A DNA stretch of 64,000 nucleotides, taken from contig JBEGWF010000102.1 in assembly GCA_041177965.1 (NCBI GenBank), positions 1-64,000 on the forward strand, written 5' to 3'. The notes under the pieces were generated by a model. The model did no database searches. It saw only the letters and a list, made by a program, of their open reading frames with translations, and was not told the DNA's origin. Position 1 is the first letter of the stretch, and each line of letters opens with the position of its first letter. The position numbers and the translations under genes are program-made. The DNA comes from SXXZ01 sp041177965. Lineage in GTDB: Bacteria > Verrucomicrobiota > Verrucomicrobiia > Limisphaerales > UBA9464. Positions 52,773 to 61,327 of this stretch are shown here, in pieces.

Positions 52773-53717
52773 TCAGTGCTTTCGGTGGGGCCGATCGGGC
52801 CTCGGGCACCGGAGGAGCAATGGACGGGCATCCTGGGGATTGGATTTGCGGGGGTACCCGTTGTTGTCGATCAGCAACCAGACGTTCTCGGCATCGACGC
52901 TGAGTCCCTCGAAGAACCCGTAGGGCAGCAGGTGCTGGTAGGCGTACTTCGGATCCATCTCGATGGGGAAATAGCTGAAACAGAGGCGCACCGCACGGGT
53001 CTTCGGGTCGATGCAAAGGACACGCCGGTGTTCGCGGCAGAGGGCCCACAATTCCCCGTCGAACCAGCAGAGGTCGGTGTAGTGGATGTCGTCGCCGGAA
53101 GCCCCGGGCGGGCGCGGCTGGAAATCGCCCACGACCTTCAGGGTCTTGCGATCGATCTCGAGAATGCGGCCCGTGTCGCGCTCGTTGGCCACGTAGAGGA
53201 ATCGGTCGCCCACGGCGACGCCCTCGAAGGAGGCGTTCCGGTCGGTCTTGCTGAACCAGCGCGAGACCGGAGCCCAGTCGATGGACAGGCGCTCCAGGGG
53301 TTTTCCCGGGGCGGGTTGCCGGAGGATCCATCGGAGATGCTCTTCGCCGAGGTACAGGGCCCCGGTGCTGTCGATGCCGATGCCTTCGATGTCCCAGGGC
53401 AGGTCCCGGCCGGGGGTCAGGGGTTCGAACAGGGCCGGGGGGAGGCCGGAGTAGGGAACCAACCCGGCTTCGTTGCCCGACTCGGGGAAGCGGATCTCGA
53501 AGAGGCCGGTCTCCTTGTCGTTGACCGTCAGCAGGCGGCCGTCCGGCAGGCGGACCAGGGCCGAGGCGTCGAAGCGGGCGACGGGCGGCGTGAGGGTCCA
53601 CGACTCGGCCACGGCGAGGGGAAGGGTTCGAGTCGTCGAGCCGGCCTCATTGCGGTGGGAGGAACAGCCGGCCCAGAGGCTTGTCAAAAGGCCGATCAGT
53701 GGGAGGGTGCGTTTCAA
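52773..53717 (-). CDS. lipoprotein of the esterase-like phytase/SdiA-regulated propeller type
   Basis: 314 residues. Signal with lipobox LTSLWAGC-SS (Cys ~18). Propeller-like repeats: FDASALVRLPDGRLLTVNDKETGLFEI, DIEGIGIDSTGALYLGEEHLRWIL, FEGVAVGDRFLYVANERDTGRILEIDRKTL, DIHYTDLCWFDGELWALCREHRRVLCID and FFEGLSVDAENVWLLIDNNG. This pattern (Glu-Gly in EGI, EGV, EGL strands, NDNG-like loop) matches the esterase-like activity of phytase family and SdiA-regulated proteins. Catalytic role uncertain. Divergent from the small conserved gene. Confidence 0.82.
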   Translation of the reverse strand: MKRTLPLIGLLTSLWAGCSSHRNEAGSTTRTLPLAVAESWTLTPPVARFDASALVRLPDGRLLTVNDKETGLFEIRFPESGNEAGLVPYSGLPPALFEPLTPGRDLPWDIEGIGIDSTGALYLGEEHLRWILRQPAPGKPLERLSIDWAPVSRWFSKTDRNASFEGVAVGDRFLYVANERDTGRILEIDRKTLKVVGDFQPRPPGASGDDIHYTDLCWFDGELWALCREHRRVLCIDPKTRAVRLCFSYFPIEMDPKYAYQHLLPYGFFEGLSVDAENVWLLIDNNGYPRKSNPQDARPLLLRCPRPDRPHRKH

Positions 53718-53774
53718 CGGGCCTAGGGTAATCCGAGAGAGAGGGTCGGTGTGAGGAAAACCGCTTTGCCCGGA

Positions 53775-53799
53775 AGGAAAAACCCGATAACTTTTTCCT
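53775..53799. promoter_or_regulatory. perfect inverted repeat upstream of the 73-residue gene
   Basis: AGGAAAAA, nine-base spacer CCCGATAAC, TTTTTCCT. The dyad lies 21-45 bp before the ATG, in the spacer between divergent genes, and is AT-rich in a GC-rich background. It may be an operator; GATAAC in the spacer is a weak -10 match. Confidence 0.35.
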
Positions 53800-53819
53800 G
53801 CAGGTCACCCATCCGTAAC

Positions 53820-54041
53820 ATGACGCAGACCCTACCATCGTCCGGAACGGAAACCGGCCTCCTCCAGCGCTCCTCCCTGTATCGGGAGTTCCTCGCCGAG
53901 AAGGAGGAGATCCTGAAGCACAAGTGGATCGAGTCGGAGAAGGCGGGCCACGATATCGGATTCGAGGCGGCGCTGGTGGATTGGATCACCAAGCATCGTG
54001 CCAGTTGGCGGCGCTCCCGCACCGCCGGATCCCCCGGCTGA
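53820..54041 (+). CDS. small conserved protein of unknown function
   Basis: 73 residues from ATG 53820. The core YREFLAEKEEILKHKWIESE followed by KAGHDIGFEAALVDWITKHRASWRRSR has the look of a conserved family: a charged amphipathic helix, a short KAGHDIGFE turn and a basic C-terminal helix. I recall similar short bacterial proteins with this WIESEKAG-DIGFE-DWI-KHR pattern but can give no function. It precedes pyrR by 70 bp on the same strand. Confidence 0.7.
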   Translation: MTQTLPSSGTETGLLQRSSLYREFLAEKEEILKHKWIESEKAGHDIGFEAALVDWITKHRASWRRSRTAGSPG

Positions 54042-54111
54042 TGGGTGCGGTTCCGCGGTCCGCTCCGAACGATTCCCTCGCCGGGGTCCGGGCGGGCACC
54101 GGTTCTGGCGC

Positions 54112-54663
54112 ATGTGCATGAACTCCCCGATCCTCGATTCCTCGGCCCTTCGACTCACTCTGGCCCGGATGGCCCAGCAGATCGCCGAGGCCAATGCCGA
54201 TCCCGGTGCACTGGTCCTGGTGGGCATCCAGCGCGGCGGGGTGGCGGTCGCCCGGAGGTTGGCCTCCGAGTTGTCCCGGTTGCTGGGGCGTCCGGTACCC
54301 TGCGGATCCCTCGATGTGACCTTCTACCGGGACGACCTGAATCAGCGGGCCGCCCCGATCGTGCATCCGACGGAGATTCCCTTCGACGTCCAGGGCAAGT
54401 CGGTGGTGTTGGTCGACGATGTCTTCTTCACGGGGCGGACGATCAGGGCGGCGATGGACGCGCTCCACGAGTTCGGTCGGCCGAGCCGGGTGCAGTTGGC
54501 CGTGGTGATCGATCGCGGTCATCGCCAGTTGCCCATCCGCCCGGATGTGGTGGGGCGGGAGGTGGTGACCTCGTTGGTGCAGTCGGTGCTGGTCCGTTGC
54601 TCGGATCGGGTGGAGGATGACGGCGTCTTCGTCTGCGAAAAACCGGCCGTCCCGGCGATGTGA
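54112..54663 (+). CDS. pyrR: bifunctional pyr operon regulator / uracil phosphoribosyltransferase
   Basis: 183 residues (ATG 54112, or ATG 54118). PyrR binds pyr mRNA in a UMP-dependent manner in Firmicutes and has uracil phosphoribosyltransferase activity. The PRPP loop VVLVDDVFFTGRTIRAAMD (98-116), VLVGIQRGGVAVARRL, GSLDVTFYRDDL and LAVVIDRGHRQLPIRPDVVGREV are all standard. I saw no clear PyrR-binding anti-antiterminator in the short leader. Its TGA overlaps the GTG start of pyrB. Confidence 0.95.
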   Translation: MCMNSPILDSSALRLTLARMAQQIAEANADPGALVLVGIQRGGVAVARRLASELSRLLGRPVPCGSLDVTFYRDDLNQRAAPIVHPTEIPFDVQGKSVVLVDDVFFTGRTIRAAMDALHEFGRPSRVQLAVVIDRGHRQLPIRPDVVGREVVTSLVQSVLVRCSDRVEDDGVFVCEKPAVPAM

Positions 54664-55616
54664 ACCCGATCATGACCTGGAATCGCAAGCACCTGCTCGA
54701 CCTTCAGAGCCTTTCGGCCGAGGAGATCATCCACCTGCTGGACACGGCCCGCGAGTTCAAGGCCGTGGGCGAGCGTTCGATCAAGAAGGTGCCGGCGCTG
54801 CGCGGCAAGACGGTGGTGAACCTGTTCGTGGAGCCGAGCACCCGCACGCGCATCAGTTTCGAGTTGGCCGCTCTGCGCCTGAGCGCCGACGTGATCAATT
54901 TCTCGGCCGAGGCCAGTTCGCTCAAGAAGGGGGAGACGCTGAAGGACACGGCCCGGAACCTCGAGGCCCTCAATGCCGACATCATCATCCTGCGGCATGG
55001 GGCCAGTGGGGCGCCGCATTTCCTGGCGCGGTTCCTGGGGGCCCATGTGCTGAACGCCGGCGACGGTGCGCATGAGCACCCGACCCAGGGGTTGCTGGAT
55101 GTCTTCACCATTCGGGAGAAGAAGGGTCGGGTGGAGGGTCTGAACGTGACGATCCTGGGCGACATCCTCTACAGCCGGGTGGCGCGTTCGAACCTCTGGG
55201 CGCTGACCAAGCTGGGAGCCAAGGTGACGTTGTGTGGTCCGCCGACGCTCGTGCCCAAGACCTTCGAGTCGTTCGCTCCGAATGTGCGGGTGACCTGGAA
55301 CGTGGAGGAGGCGCTGCGCGATGCCGATGTGATCAATCTGCTGCGGATCCAGCATGAGCGTCAGAAGGCGTCGATGTTCCCGAGCACGGGCGAGTATGCG
55401 GCGTTGTTCGGTCTGAATCCGGCCCGGATGGCGCGGGTGAAGCCCGATGCGTTGATCATGCATCCGGGGCCGATCAATCGGGGCGTGGAGATCGCGAGCA
55501 GCATCGCGGATGGTCCGCAGTCGGTGATTCTGGAGCAGGTGACCCATGGGTTGGCGGTGCGCATGGCGGCGCTGTACTTGGTCAACGGTGGTGCGTCGTT
55601 GCAAGTGGCTGGCTGA
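54660..55616 (+). CDS. pyrB: aspartate carbamoyltransferase catalytic subunit
   Basis: 318 residues from GTG 54660 (ATG 54672 also possible). Second step of de novo pyrimidine synthesis. Carbamoyl-phosphate loop EPSTRTR (58-64), SSLKKGET (87-93), ILRHGASGAPHFLARF, EHPTQGLLD (139-147), DADVINLLRIQHERQ and MHPGPINRGVEI. Coupled to pyrR by a 4-bp overlap. The pyrC gene that often follows is absent; instead the triple repeat begins 5 bp after the stop codon. Confidence 0.98.
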   Translation: MNPIMTWNRKHLLDLQSLSAEEIIHLLDTAREFKAVGERSIKKVPALRGKTVVNLFVEPSTRTRISFELAALRLSADVINFSAEASSLKKGETLKDTARNLEALNADIIILRHGASGAPHFLARFLGAHVLNAGDGAHEHPTQGLLDVFTIREKKGRVEGLNVTILGDILYSRVARSNLWALTKLGAKVTLCGPPTLVPKTFESFAPNVRVTWNVEEALRDADVINLLRIQHERQKASMFPSTGEYAALFGLNPARMARVKPDALIMHPGPINRGVEIASSIADGPQSVILEQVTHGLAVRMAALYLVNGGASLQVAG

Positions 55617-55621
55617 AGCCG

Positions 55622-55888
55622 AAGGGGTCGCACTTTTACACAAACCGGCGATGCGGATCGCCTACATGTTTACACGAACCTGGTATCTGGCGGTGTGGTC
55701 GAGGTCTTCCGTGGCACTCGTGGGGGGCTTAGCGGGATCGATCCTGCGCTCGCAGGGAAGCTCTGAAGGATGAACCTTGGCGCTTCGCGCCGATTTTTTT
55801 TGGTGTTCGCTTCCAGAGCTCGCTCCGGACCGATCCCGCTGCCGCCTGGAGGAGGCGGATGCCATTCGCGAAGCCGAAAGTGAAGCCC
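55622..55888 (+). repeat. structured dispersed repeat, subfamily B, copy 1
   Basis: 267 bp. Opens with AAGGGGTC-GCACTTTTACACAAACCGG and a second similar motif TGTTTACACGAACCTGG 46 bp on. A long imperfect inverted repeat spans 55732-55839: outer arms GCGGGATCGATCC and GGACCGATCCCGC, side hairpin CTGCG-CT-CGCAG, middle stem AGCTCTG/CAGAGCT, apical GGCGC-TTC-GCGCC followed by T8. Begins 5 bp after the pyrB stop. Confidence 0.92.
55779..55801 (+). terminator. terminator-like hairpin inside repeat B copy 1
   Basis: GGCGC-TTC-GCGCC, GA, then eight T. It would end plus-strand transcripts coming from pyrRB. Identical hairpins are in copies 2 (56048-56071) and 3 (56318-56339). Confidence 0.6.
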
Positions 55889-56158
55889 AAGGGGTCCCGC
55901 ACTTTTACACAAACCGGCTATGCGGATCGCCTACATGTTTACACGAACCTGGTGTCTGGCGGTGTGGTCGAGGTCTTCCATGGCACTCGTGAGGGGCTTC
56001 GCGGGATCGATCCTGCGCTCGCAGGGAAGCTCTGAAGGATGAACCTTGGCGCTTCGCGCCGATTTTTTTTTGGTGTTCGCTTCCAGAGCTCGCTCCGGAC
56101 CGATCCCGCGGCCGCTTGGAGGAGGCGGATGCCATTCGCGAAGCCGAAAGTGAAGCCC
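55889..56158 (+). repeat. structured dispersed repeat, subfamily B, copy 2
   Basis: 270 bp, nearly identical to copy 1 and directly joined to it. Inverted repeat at 56001-56109 with the same nested stems; T9 after the apical hairpin. Confidence 0.92.
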
Positions 56159-56418
56159 AAGGGGTCCCACACTTTTACACAAACCGGCTATGCGGCTTGC
56201 CTACATGTTGACACGGACCGGGTTTTTGGAGGTTTCGCCGAAGTCTTTCGAGGCACTCGTGGGGGACTTCGCGGGATCAATCCTGCGCTCGCAGGGAAGC
56301 TCTGAAGGATGAACCTTGGCGCTTCGCGCCGATTTTTTTGGTGTTCGCTTCCAGAGCTCGCTCCGGACCGATCCCGCGGCCGCTTGGAGGAGGCGGATGC
56401 CATTCGCGAAGCCGAAGA
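56159..56418 (+). repeat. structured dispersed repeat, subfamily B, copy 3
   Basis: About 260 bp. The first ~100 bp have diverged (TGTTGACACGGACCGGG in place of the second motif), whereas the inverted-repeat half (56271-56377) is almost unchanged. Ends near 56418, before the ThuA-like gene leader. Short reading frames through the three copies are artefacts of the repeat. Confidence 0.9.
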
Positions 56419-56558
56419 GCGCGATCCCGCCGATGAGGTTGGGGCCAAAACGGTGACACAGGTAGGGTTGTCAGGGTGGGTGAGGTGGGTGGCCTTTCAA
56501 CCCGGCAAATGCGGCTTGGCCGGGGGCGTTTCCCGGTTCAGCCTCTCGCGCGATTCCC
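56419..56558. other. leader of the ThuA-like gene
   Basis: 140 bp between the repeat array and the start codon at 56559. No promoter matching sigma-70 spacing could be picked out; TTGTCA is present but lacks a -10 partner. Confidence 0.3.
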
Positions 56559-57704
56559 ATGAAGACGCTGTCTCGATTGTTCCTGTTGTTTTCCGCCCTG
56601 TGGCTTCGCGCCGCAGCCCCCGCCATCGACTTCGACGGTTCTTGGACCGTGGCCGAGTTGGAGACGGAGCAGGGGCCCTTGGCGGAGGAGACGCGCAAGT
56701 CGCTGGTATTCGGGATCTCCGGGGGCAAGTACACGCTGGAGGCCGCCGGCCAGATGGTGGCCAAGGGCAAGTTTTCCATGGATTGGAACTCGACGCCTCC
56801 GGTGATGACCGTGGTCGAGGAGGAGGGACAGAACGTGGGTCGCGGGGTGCGGGCGATCGTGGAGAAGACGGCGACCGGGTTCCGGGCCTGTTATTCGCTG
56901 GATTCGTCCGACCTGCCGAAGGCGTTCAAGGTGGGCGATGGCGGGGGCATCCTGCTGGCCCGCTATGAGCGCAAGGGCGGGGCCCGTCCGCGTCCGTTGC
57001 GGGCGCTGCTGATCACCGGCGGTTGCTGCCACGAGTACGACGCGCAGGCGGTGACGTTGATGCAGGGGATCTCCAAGCGGGCCAACGTGGAGTTCACGCT
57101 GGTGCGCGATAAGGGTGCCGACGGTACCCAGCACAAGGTCAGCGCCTACCAGAAGGCGGACTGGGCCGCTGGCTATGATGTGGTGCTGCACAACGAGTGC
57201 TACGCCGACGAGAAGGATCCGGCCTGGCTGGAGGGCATCGTGGCCCCGCACCGCGCCGGCACCCCGGCGGTGGTGATCCATTGTGCGATGCACTGCTACC
57301 GCGCGCCGACCAACGAGTGGTTCCGCTTCGTGGGCGTGACGAGCCGTTCGCACGGTTCCCACTTCGCCTATCCGATGACCAACGTGAAGCCGGAGCATCC
57401 GGTGATGAAGGGCTTCCCGGCGGTCTGGCAGACGCCGAAGGAGGAACTCTACATCATCGAGAAGGTGGAGAAGGAGGCGACGCCGCTGGCCGTGGGCTAC
57501 AGCCATGAGACCAAGAAGGGCGAGGCCAATGTCTGGGTGCACCAGTACGGCAAGGCCCGGGTGTTCGGCACCACGATGGGCCACTACAACCACACCATGT
57601 CCGATCCGGTCTATCTCGACCTGATCACCCGCGGCACGCTGTGGGCCACGGGCAAGCTGCAGGACGATGGCAGCCCGGCCGCGGGCTACGGTCCGCAGCC
57701 GTGA
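56559..57704 (+). CDS. exported ThuA-like domain protein
   Basis: 381 residues. Signal peptide RLFLLFSALWLRAAAPA (~6-22). Residues ~22-140 are a small beta domain (FDGSWTVAELETEQGP, KYTLEAAGQMVAKGKFSMDW). From ~145 a ThuA/class I glutamine-amidotransferase-like fold: RALLITGGCCHEYDAQAVTLMQGI, YDVVLHNECYADEKD, TPAVVIHCAMHCYRAPTNEWFRFVG, HPVMKGFPAVWQTPKEELYIIEKV, and GKARVFGTTMGHYNHTMSDPVYLDLITRGTLWATG. The last block is diagnostic for ThuA-like proteins of PVC bacteria, which are usually tied to sugar catabolism. No catalytic Cys-His-Glu triad is asserted. Confidence 0.92.
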   Translation: MKTLSRLFLLFSALWLRAAAPAIDFDGSWTVAELETEQGPLAEETRKSLVFGISGGKYTLEAAGQMVAKGKFSMDWNSTPPVMTVVEEEGQNVGRGVRAIVEKTATGFRACYSLDSSDLPKAFKVGDGGGILLARYERKGGARPRPLRALLITGGCCHEYDAQAVTLMQGISKRANVEFTLVRDKGADGTQHKVSAYQKADWAAGYDVVLHNECYADEKDPAWLEGIVAPHRAGTPAVVIHCAMHCYRAPTNEWFRFVGVTSRSHGSHFAYPMTNVKPEHPVMKGFPAVWQTPKEELYIIEKVEKEATPLAVGYSHETKKGEANVWVHQYGKARVFGTTMGHYNHTMSDPVYLDLITRGTLWATGKLQDDGSPAAGYGPQP

Positions 57705-57833
57705 TCTGAAGGCTGGGACAGCCTGCCCGGTCCATTGGGTCGGGATGTCCCGCCATGTCGCGCGTCACGGGCCGGATTCGGGGTGAAGATCCCGGTCCGG
57801 CCTGTTTCGTTGGCGGCTTCGGTGGTTTTCGGC

Positions 57834-57849
57834 TGGCACGGTCGATGCA
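57834..57849 (+). promoter_or_regulatory. sigma-54-like -24/-12 sequence before clpB
   Basis: TGGCACG, four bases, ATGCA: one mismatch from the sigma-54 consensus. It is only 11 bp from the clpB start, so transcription from it would give a nearly leaderless message; likely chance. Confidence 0.15.
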
Positions 57850-57860
57850 GGTTGCCGGGC

Positions 57861-60479
57861 ATGACACTCGACAAACTGACCCAGAAGGCGCAGCAGGCCA
57901 TTCAAACCGCCCAGGCCACGGCCCAGGAGCGCTCCCATGCGGCCTTCGACAGCGAGCACCTGGCGCTGGCTCTGGCGACGCAGGCCGATGGCATCGTGCC
58001 TCCGCTGTTGGAGAGGGCCGGGGTCGATCCGGCTCGGTGGGTCCGGGACCTCGAGGCCGAATTGACCCGCCGACCGACCGTGCAGGGCGGGGCCGATGCC
58101 TATCCTTCGAACGACCTGCAGGCGGCCCTGAAGGCGGCAGTGGCCGAGGCCAAGTCGCTCAAGGACGACTACGTGTCCACCGAGCACCTGCTTCTGGGGT
58201 TGCTCGAGAAGGGGGGCGACAGTTTCCGACGCATCGCCGATCGACTGGGTCTCAAGCGCGAGGCGGTCCTGAAGGCGCTGACGGCGGTGCGCGGCAACCA
58301 GCGGGTTTCCGACGCCAACCCGGAGGACAAGTTCCAGGCGCTGGAGAAGTACGGCAAGGACCTCACGGCGCTGGCCCGCAAGGGCAAGATCGACCCGGTG
58401 ATCGGCCGCGACGACGAGATCCGGCGCGTGATGCAGGTGCTGACGCGGCGCACCAAGAACAATCCGGTGCTCATCGGTGAGCCCGGCGTGGGCAAGACGG
58501 CCATCGTCGAGGGGCTTGCCAAGCGCATCGTCGATGGCGATGTGCCCGAGTCGCTCAAGAACCGCCGGGTCATCGCCATGGACATCGGCGCGATGATCGC
58601 GGGCGCCAAGTACCGCGGCGAGTTCGAGGATCGCCTCAAGGCCTTCCTCAAGGAGGTCACCGCGGCCGAGGGTCGGATCATCCTCTTCATCGACGAGTTG
58701 CACACCATCGTGGGCGCGGGGGCCTCGGAGGGCGCGGCCGACGCGGCCAACATGCTCAAGCCGCAGTTGGCCCGTGGCGAACTGCGCTGCATCGGCGCCA
58801 CCACCCTCGACGAGTACCGCAAGCACATCGAAAAAGATCCGGCCCTGGAGCGTCGCTTCCAGCCGGTGCAGGTGCCCGAGCCCTCGGTGGAGAGCACCAT
58901 CGCGATCCTGCGCGGGCTCAAGGAGCGCTACGAGACCCACCACGGGGTGCGCATCCAGGACAGCGCGCTGGTGGCGGCCGCCACGCTGTCGCACCGATAC
59001 ATCAGCGACCGGTTCCTGCCCGACAAGGCGGTGGATCTGGTCGACGAGTCGGCCTCGCGCCTCAAGATGGAGCTCGATTCCAAGCCCATCGAGTTGGACC
59101 GGCTGGACCGCCAGATCCTCCAGTACCAGATCGAGCGGACGTCGCTGGCCAAGGAGAAGGACGAGGCCAGCCGGGAACGCCTGCAGAAACTCGACGCCGA
59201 GCTGGCCAACCTGAAAGAGAAGTCCGGGGCCCTGTCGGCCCAGTGGCAGAACGAGAAGGCCGCCATCCATGCAGTGAGCCTCATCCAGAGCCAATTGGAG
59301 CAGGCCCGCCAGGAACTCGACCAGGCCCGCCGGAAGGGCGATCTGAACAAGGCCGCCGAGATCCAGTACGGACGCATTCCCGGCCTGGAGCAGAAGTTGT
59401 CGGCGGTCGAGAAGCAGGCCCCGAAAGAAGGAGCCCCGGCGGCCTTGCTGCGCCAGGAGGTGACCGAGGAGGACATCGCGAAGGTGGTGGCCGCGTGGAC
59501 GGGCATCCCCGTGCAGCGGATGCTCGAGGGCGAGCGAGCCAAGCTGGTGCGCATGGAGGAGCGCCTGGCCGCCCGCGTGGTCGGTCAATCCGAGGCGGTG
59601 AAGGCCGTGGCCGACGCCGTCCGCCGGGCTCGTTCAGGTCTGGGCGACCCGGGCCGCCCGATCGGATCGTTCATCTTCCTGGGACCGACCGGTGTCGGAA
59701 AGACCGAGCTGGCGCGGGCCTTGGCCGAGTTCCTCTTCGACGACGACCAGGCGATGGTGCGCATCGACATGTCCGAGTACATGGAGAAGCACGCCGTGGC
59801 CCGCCTGGTGGGCGCACCTCCCGGATACGTCGGCTACGAGGAGGGCGGCCAGTTGAGTGAGGCGGTGCGTCGCCGGCCCTATTCGGTGGTGCTCTTCGAT
59901 GAGATCGAGAAGGCGCACCACGATGTGTTCAACCTGCTGCTGCAGGTCCTGGACGACGGGCGGCTCACCGACGGCCAGGGTCGGACCGTGGACTTCAAGA
60001 ACACCGTGGTGATCCTGACCTCCAACATCGGTTCGGCGATCATCCAGGAGTACTTCCTGGACGCGAAGAACACGCCCGCGGCCCGCCAGACCATGGAGGA
60101 CAAGGTGCTGGGCGAGTTGCGACGTCATTTCCGGCCGGAGTTCCTGAACCGGGTGGACGACACCATCCTCTTCCACAGCCTCGACGAGTCCCACCTGGGA
60201 CGCATCGTGGACATCCAGTTGGACCAGGTGATCCGGCGGGTGGCGGGTCAGCAGATCCACCTGCGGGTGACCGACTCGGCCCGCAAGCGGTTGGCCGAGG
60301 AGGGCTACGATCCGCAGTTCGGAGCCCGTCCGCTCAAGCGGGCGATCCAGGATCTGCTGCTCAATCCGCTGGCCCAACGCCTGTTGGCGGGAGACTTCAA
60401 ACCGCGCGATACCGTGGTGGTCTCGGCCGATGCCGCCGGTGATCTGGAATTCTCCGCCGCCGAAACGGGACAGGGTTGA
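57861..60479 (+). CDS. clpB: ATP-dependent disaggregase ClpB
   Basis: 872 residues from ATG 57861. Hsp100 unfoldase that works with DnaK to dissolve aggregates. Clp-N repeats (1-150), AAA+ 1 with Walker A GEPGVGKT (~206) and Walker B LFIDELHT, the long coiled-coil M-domain (~410-525, ERTSLAKEKDEASRERLQKLD, QARQELDQARRKGDLNKAAEIQYGRIP) that separates ClpB from ClpA/ClpC, AAA+ 2 with GPTGVGKT (~610), VVLFDEIEKAH, and the C-terminal D2-small domain with GARPLKRAI. No ClpP-binding IGF loop, as expected for ClpB. 156 bp after the ThuA-like gene. Confidence 0.97.
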   Translation: MTLDKLTQKAQQAIQTAQATAQERSHAAFDSEHLALALATQADGIVPPLLERAGVDPARWVRDLEAELTRRPTVQGGADAYPSNDLQAALKAAVAEAKSLKDDYVSTEHLLLGLLEKGGDSFRRIADRLGLKREAVLKALTAVRGNQRVSDANPEDKFQALEKYGKDLTALARKGKIDPVIGRDDEIRRVMQVLTRRTKNNPVLIGEPGVGKTAIVEGLAKRIVDGDVPESLKNRRVIAMDIGAMIAGAKYRGEFEDRLKAFLKEVTAAEGRIILFIDELHTIVGAGASEGAADAANMLKPQLARGELRCIGATTLDEYRKHIEKDPALERRFQPVQVPEPSVESTIAILRGLKERYETHHGVRIQDSALVAAATLSHRYISDRFLPDKAVDLVDESASRLKMELDSKPIELDRLDRQILQYQIERTSLAKEKDEASRERLQKLDAELANLKEKSGALSAQWQNEKAAIHAVSLIQSQLEQARQELDQARRKGDLNKAAEIQYGRIPGLEQKLSAVEKQAPKEGAPAALLRQEVTEEDIAKVVAAWTGIPVQRMLEGERAKLVRMEERLAARVVGQSEAVKAVADAVRRARSGLGDPGRPIGSFIFLGPTGVGKTELARALAEFLFDDDQAMVRIDMSEYMEKHAVARLVGAPPGYVGYEEGGQLSEAVRRRPYSVVLFDEIEKAHHDVFNLLLQVLDDGRLTDGQGRTVDFKNTVVILTSNIGSAIIQEYFLDAKNTPAARQTMEDKVLGELRRHFRPEFLNRVDDTILFHSLDESHLGRIVDIQLDQVIRRVAGQQIHLRVTDSARKRLAEEGYDPQFGARPLKRAIQDLLLNPLAQRLLAGDFKPRDTVVVSADAAGDLEFSAAETGQG

Positions 60480-60483
60480 GAGG

Positions 60484-61248
60484 TCAGGATTTCGGAGCGT
60501 GCTGCCCTCGGAACAGGTGTTCCGGGGGCAACCCCGTCAGGCGCTGGATGCCGTTCATCAGGCGGAACAGCGCCCACATCATCATGCCCATGCTGGGGAT
60601 GACGATGACCGGCCAACTCAGCCAGTTCATGCGACCGAGCTGCTCATTCCACTCCGGGGAGTTCGGCACCGCCTTGAGGAGCCAGATCGCCAGAAAGAAA
60701 TTGAGGGCCGAACTGAGCAGGAACGACACCGAGAGCAGCCACGAGGCCTCGCGCAGCAATCGTTCGAACGACGCCTCGGCGTTCCGTTGGCGCAGCTCCT
60801 CGGCGACCCGGGCCGTGTCCATGAGTTGATCGTTGTACAGCAGGGTCTTCACCAGCGGAGTGTCCGATCGCAGGGTCAGTGGGATGCTCAGGCCGATGAT
60901 CAAGGGGATGGCCGCCTCCTTGATGGCGAACCACATCGCCGTCGGCTTCCACCACCCGAAGTGTCCACCGAGGGCCATGCCGCCGGTGGCCAGCGTGCCC
61001 GCGATGCCCAAGGTCGAGAACAGGTTCCAATGCCGGCGCTTCATCCAGTCCCAGATGCCGTAGCCGAGGGGCAGGGCGAGGGCCGCGACCAAGGCCCACA
61101 AAGGACCGAGCCGCTGGGGTTGACTCAGTTTGGACAACACGAGCCCCGGCAGGAAAACGTTGCAGGCCAGATTGAGGAGAAGGTTCTCCTTGGCGGGCGT
61201 TGCGGGCTGTGAGGCCGGGACAGGGGTTGGTGATTCGCTGGCGGACAT
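60484..61248 (-). CDS. VC0807-like integral membrane protein
   Basis: 254 residues from the ATG giving MSASESPTPV; upstream codons in frame are a shadow. Five or six membrane segments. The motif NLACNVFLPGLVLSKL, then GPLWALVAALALPLGYGIWDWMKRRHWNLFSTLGIAGTLATGG, resembles the VC0807/YciB-like family of small inner-membrane proteins, as do IPLIIGLSIPL and EASWLLSVSFLLSSALNFFLA. The function of the family is unknown. Converges on clpB with 4 bp between stop codons. Confidence 0.78.
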   Translation of the reverse strand: MSASESPTPVPASQPATPAKENLLLNLACNVFLPGLVLSKLSQPQRLGPLWALVAALALPLGYGIWDWMKRRHWNLFSTLGIAGTLATGGMALGGHFGWWKPTAMWFAIKEAAIPLIIGLSIPLTLRSDTPLVKTLLYNDQLMDTARVAEELRQRNAEASFERLLREASWLLSVSFLLSSALNFFLAIWLLKAVPNSPEWNEQLGRMNWLSWPVIVIPSMGMMMWALFRLMNGIQRLTGLPPEHLFRGQHAPKS

Positions 61249-61327
61249 CGAGTGGTGCTGAAACCTGTCGCCGCCAGGATCGAAAATCCAGCAGAGGATC
61301 CGGCGCCGAGTCGGGTCGTGTTCCCGA

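Noticed and set aside
55662..56459. Several overlapping 60-90-residue open frames on both strands within the triple repeat
   Set aside because: They repeat with the DNA period, shift frame between copies, and have no ribosome sites; the nucleotide structure explains them.
57834..57849. Sigma-54 promoter for clpB
   Set aside because: The match is good but transcription would start about at the start codon; no enhancer-binding-protein site is evident. Retained only as a low-confidence site.
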